Positions 62,562 to 64,000 of a stretch of DNA of 64,000 bases are shown piece after piece. Source of the DNA: Pseudomonadota bacterium (GTDB taxonomy: Bacteria > Pseudomonadota > Alphaproteobacteria > Rhizobiales > MH13); assembly GCA_039024915.1 (NCBI GenBank), contig JBCCPK010000004.1, positions 186,001-250,000 of the forward strand. The letters run 5' to 3'. A program made the position numbers and the translations under genes. Every line of letters starts with the position of its first letter. Positions within the stretch are counted from its first letter, which is position 1. The notes under the pieces are model-generated. The model was not told the origin of the DNA and ran no database searches. It saw only the letters and a program-made list of their open reading frames with translations.

Positions 62562-63143
62562 TTATGCTGCGGCGCTCTGGCCTTCTTCACCGGCTTCATC
62601 ATCCGGCTCAGCCGCCTTGATGCGGCTGGGGCTCTTGGCGAGGGTCTGCTCTATGAGGCGCACCGCTTCGGTCTCGGTCATGCCATTAACGGCCGCAATT
62701 TCTCGCGCCATACGATCCAGAGCGGCTTCGTAAAGCTGCCGCTCAGAATAGGACTGCTCCGGCTGGCTTTCGGCGCGGTAGAGATCCCGGACAACTTCGG
62801 CGATCTGAATAAGGTCGCCTGAATTGATCTTCGCTTCGTATTCTTGCGCGCGACGGCTCCACATTGCCCGCTTGATCCGCGCTCGACCCTTGATGGTCTT
62901 GAGCGATTTCTCAACGAGGCCATCTTCGGCGAGTTTGCGCATACCCACGCTTTCCACCTTGGCGACAGGAACACGAAGCGTCATCTTGTCCTTATCGAAG
63001 GTGATCACGAACAGTTCGAGAGTAAGACCCGCAATCTCCTGGCTTTCGATCGCAACAATGCGCCCGACGCCATGAGCTGGATAAACGACCTGTTCATTGA
63101 CTTTGAAACCCTGTTTCTGCGTGGTTTTTTTTGCAGTCGCCAT
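62562..63143 (-). CDS. carD: CarD-family transcriptional regulator
   Basis: 193 residues. The N-terminal RNA polymerase-interacting Tudor-like domain (FKVNEQVVYPAHGVGRIVAIESQEIAGLTLELFVITFDKDKMTLRVPVAKVESVGMRKL) is followed by the helical DNA-binding domain (RARIKRAMWSRRAQEYEAKINSGDLIQIAEVVRDLYR, SYSERQLYEAALDRMAREIAAV). Stabilises open complexes at many promoters. ATG at 63143 is used (AGGAG upstream, loosely spaced); the open frame to 63221 is not conserved. Confidence 0.95.
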   Translation of the reverse strand: MATAKKTTQKQGFKVNEQVVYPAHGVGRIVAIESQEIAGLTLELFVITFDKDKMTLRVPVAKVESVGMRKLAEDGLVEKSLKTIKGRARIKRAMWSRRAQEYEAKINSGDLIQIAEVVRDLYRAESQPEQSYSERQLYEAALDRMAREIAAVNGMTETEAVRLIEQTLAKSPSRIKAAEPDDEAGEEGQSAAA

Positions 63144-63544
63144 ACGCTGACATACTCCTGTTGGGCCAGCCGGGTGAGGCTTGGCCGTTGATTGCGAGCT
63201 CCGCAAATTATCTTTGCCCACTTACAGCGGTCTGAAGCCTTTCCAATCGCCTTGAATCAATTTCTTCAGGCTAAAGGCGCACGAAAAACCGCCCGGCAAC
63301 AACCATACGGTCGATCCAGAACGGATATCGAATTGTTCAGATAAACTGGTGCACCAAGGCGAAAGGCCAAATGATATTTCTTGGAACGTATGCACTACAT
63401 AGCGCGAAAAGCGGGAAAAATCAATTCCCTGTAAGCTGATGGTTAATGCCGAGCGGGCTGAAATCACCCAGCAATCTGCATTTTCGGGGCGAGCCAATGA
63501 CAGCTGAACAAGGGGTAGCAATCCGCCTGATGGCCGCTAAGCAG
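63144..63544. other. intergenic region between fdxA and carD
   Basis: About 400 bases, mildly AT-rich at 63260-63430. A 99-codon leftward frame (63222-63521) has no ribosome site, no conserved features and unusual composition, so it is left out. The carD promoter should be here; none was pinpointed. Confidence 0.35.
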
Positions 63545-63880
63545 TCAGTCCCCTTCTCCAGCTTCGGCGGAGAACAACTCTAGCTTTCCGGCCTTGCCAT
63601 CAAATTCCTCCGCCTCGGGCAGCTGGTCTTTCTTCATCGTCAAGTTAGGCCACTCGTCGGCGTATTTTGCGTTGAGTTCCAGCCAACTTTCCAGTCCCGG
63701 CTCGGTATCGGGCTTTATAGCGTCAGCTGGACATTCAGGCTCACAAACCCCGCAGTCGATGCACTCGTCCGGGTGAATAACAAGCATGTTTTCACCCTCG
63801 TAGAAGCAATCGACCGGACACACCTCGACGCAGTCGGTATACTTGCACTTAATGCAGTTTTCCGTGACGACGTAGGTCAT
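63545..63880 (-). CDS. fdxA: 7Fe-8S ferredoxin FdxA
   Basis: 111-residue dicluster ferredoxin: [27 protein letters not shown] carries the [3Fe-4S] and shared ligands and [20 protein letters not shown] the [4Fe-4S] ligands. A C-terminal acidic extension ([19 protein letters not shown]...) is typical of the FdxA/ferredoxin II type. AGGAG upstream of the start. Conserved neighbour of carD in this group. Beyond it (63881-64000) no gene could be identified before the window ends. Confidence 0.96.
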   Translation of the reverse strand: MTYVVTENCIKCKYTDCVEVCPVDCFYEGENMLVIHPDECIDCGVCEPECPADAIKPDTEPGLESWLELNAKYADEWPNLTMKKDQLPEAEEFDGKAGKLELFSAEAGEGD

Positions 63881-64000
63881 GTGGATTTAGGCTCCTTGCT
63901 GCACATTAAGCGCACCCTGCTGGTGTCAAATTCTTCATACGGTTTGTCTTGTCAAGGCGCAGTGGGGTCGCGCTTGGCACACTATTCCGCCTGTCTTTTC

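Noticed and set aside
63222-63521. 99-codon leftward frame between fdxA and carD
   Set aside because: No ribosome site, no conserved motif, composition unlike neighbours.

Overview
The window comes from an alphaproteobacterium, most likely a marine member of the Hyphomicrobiales or a close relative. Supporting signs are a FdxA-type ferredoxin next to CarD and a second RpoH-type sigma factor, TRAP transporters of the TAXI type, a DMSP lyase, an algal-type vanadium haloperoxidase, a uric acid route built on membrane urate hydroxylase (PuuD) and PuuE allantoinase, and moderately high GC with many 4-nt ATGA/GTGA gene overlaps. All calls were made by reading the sequence; no database search was run.

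Layout. 1-3.4 kb: a truncated CobW-type GTPase, a D,D-carboxypeptidase and a TAXI solute receptor ending in a strong terminator, followed by its fused TRAP permease (3.4-5.6 kb). 5.4-6.7 kb: a small AT-rich insertion bounded by two nearly identical 115-bp copies of the permease 3' end; it carries an unknown membrane protein and a 5'-truncated YunG-like gene. 6.8-13.7 kb: vanadium haloperoxidase, an acidic protein of unknown function, an intact YunG-like gene, a DddL-type DMSP lyase, a LysR regulator and an M20 amidohydrolase. 13.7-15.2 kb: a TauE/SafE permease and two small secreted proteins.

15.6-45.7 kb is a large nitrogen-salvage region. It holds a minus-strand puuD-ureDA-x-x-ureB-x-ureC-hydrolase-ureE-x-ureF-x-ureG series with a sigma-54-like promoter in front of puuD. 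Next come a PhnDCEE-type ABC transporter, HIU hydrolase, a PuuE-OHCU decarboxylase fusion, ureidoglycine aminohydrolase, ureidoglycolate lyase, and a minus-strand xdhA-xdhB-xdhC-guaD-ydeI operon. Last is a plus-strand operon opened by a textbook sigma-54 -24/-12 element and a guanidine-I (ykkC) riboswitch. That operon encodes a urea-carboxylase-region-type ABC transporter, a GdmH-like nickel guanidine hydrolase and a protein with a 14-histidine N-terminal tail. Guanine, xanthine, urate and guanidine thus all lead to urea, which the urease in the same window hydrolyses.

45.9-64 kb: tRNA-Arg(CCT), an HD-GYP protein, a class III cyclase-TPR protein with a GNAT enzyme, and then a YcaO-TfuA gene pair. 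The pair sits with a HExxH metallopeptidase, a protein ending in five YSGGKA repeats, another small protein and an ABC-2 exporter. This looks like a thioamide-type RiPP or protein-modification locus that I cannot match to a described product. The rest is housekeeping or stress: a nuclease-fold protein lacking catalytic acids, an M48 lipoprotein protease, an RpoH-type sigma factor, a TerB-like protein, CarD and ferredoxin.

The two most interesting items are the sigma-54/riboswitch-controlled guanidine operon with its histidine-rich putative nickel carrier, and the YcaO-TfuA locus with its repeat-bearing candidate substrate.
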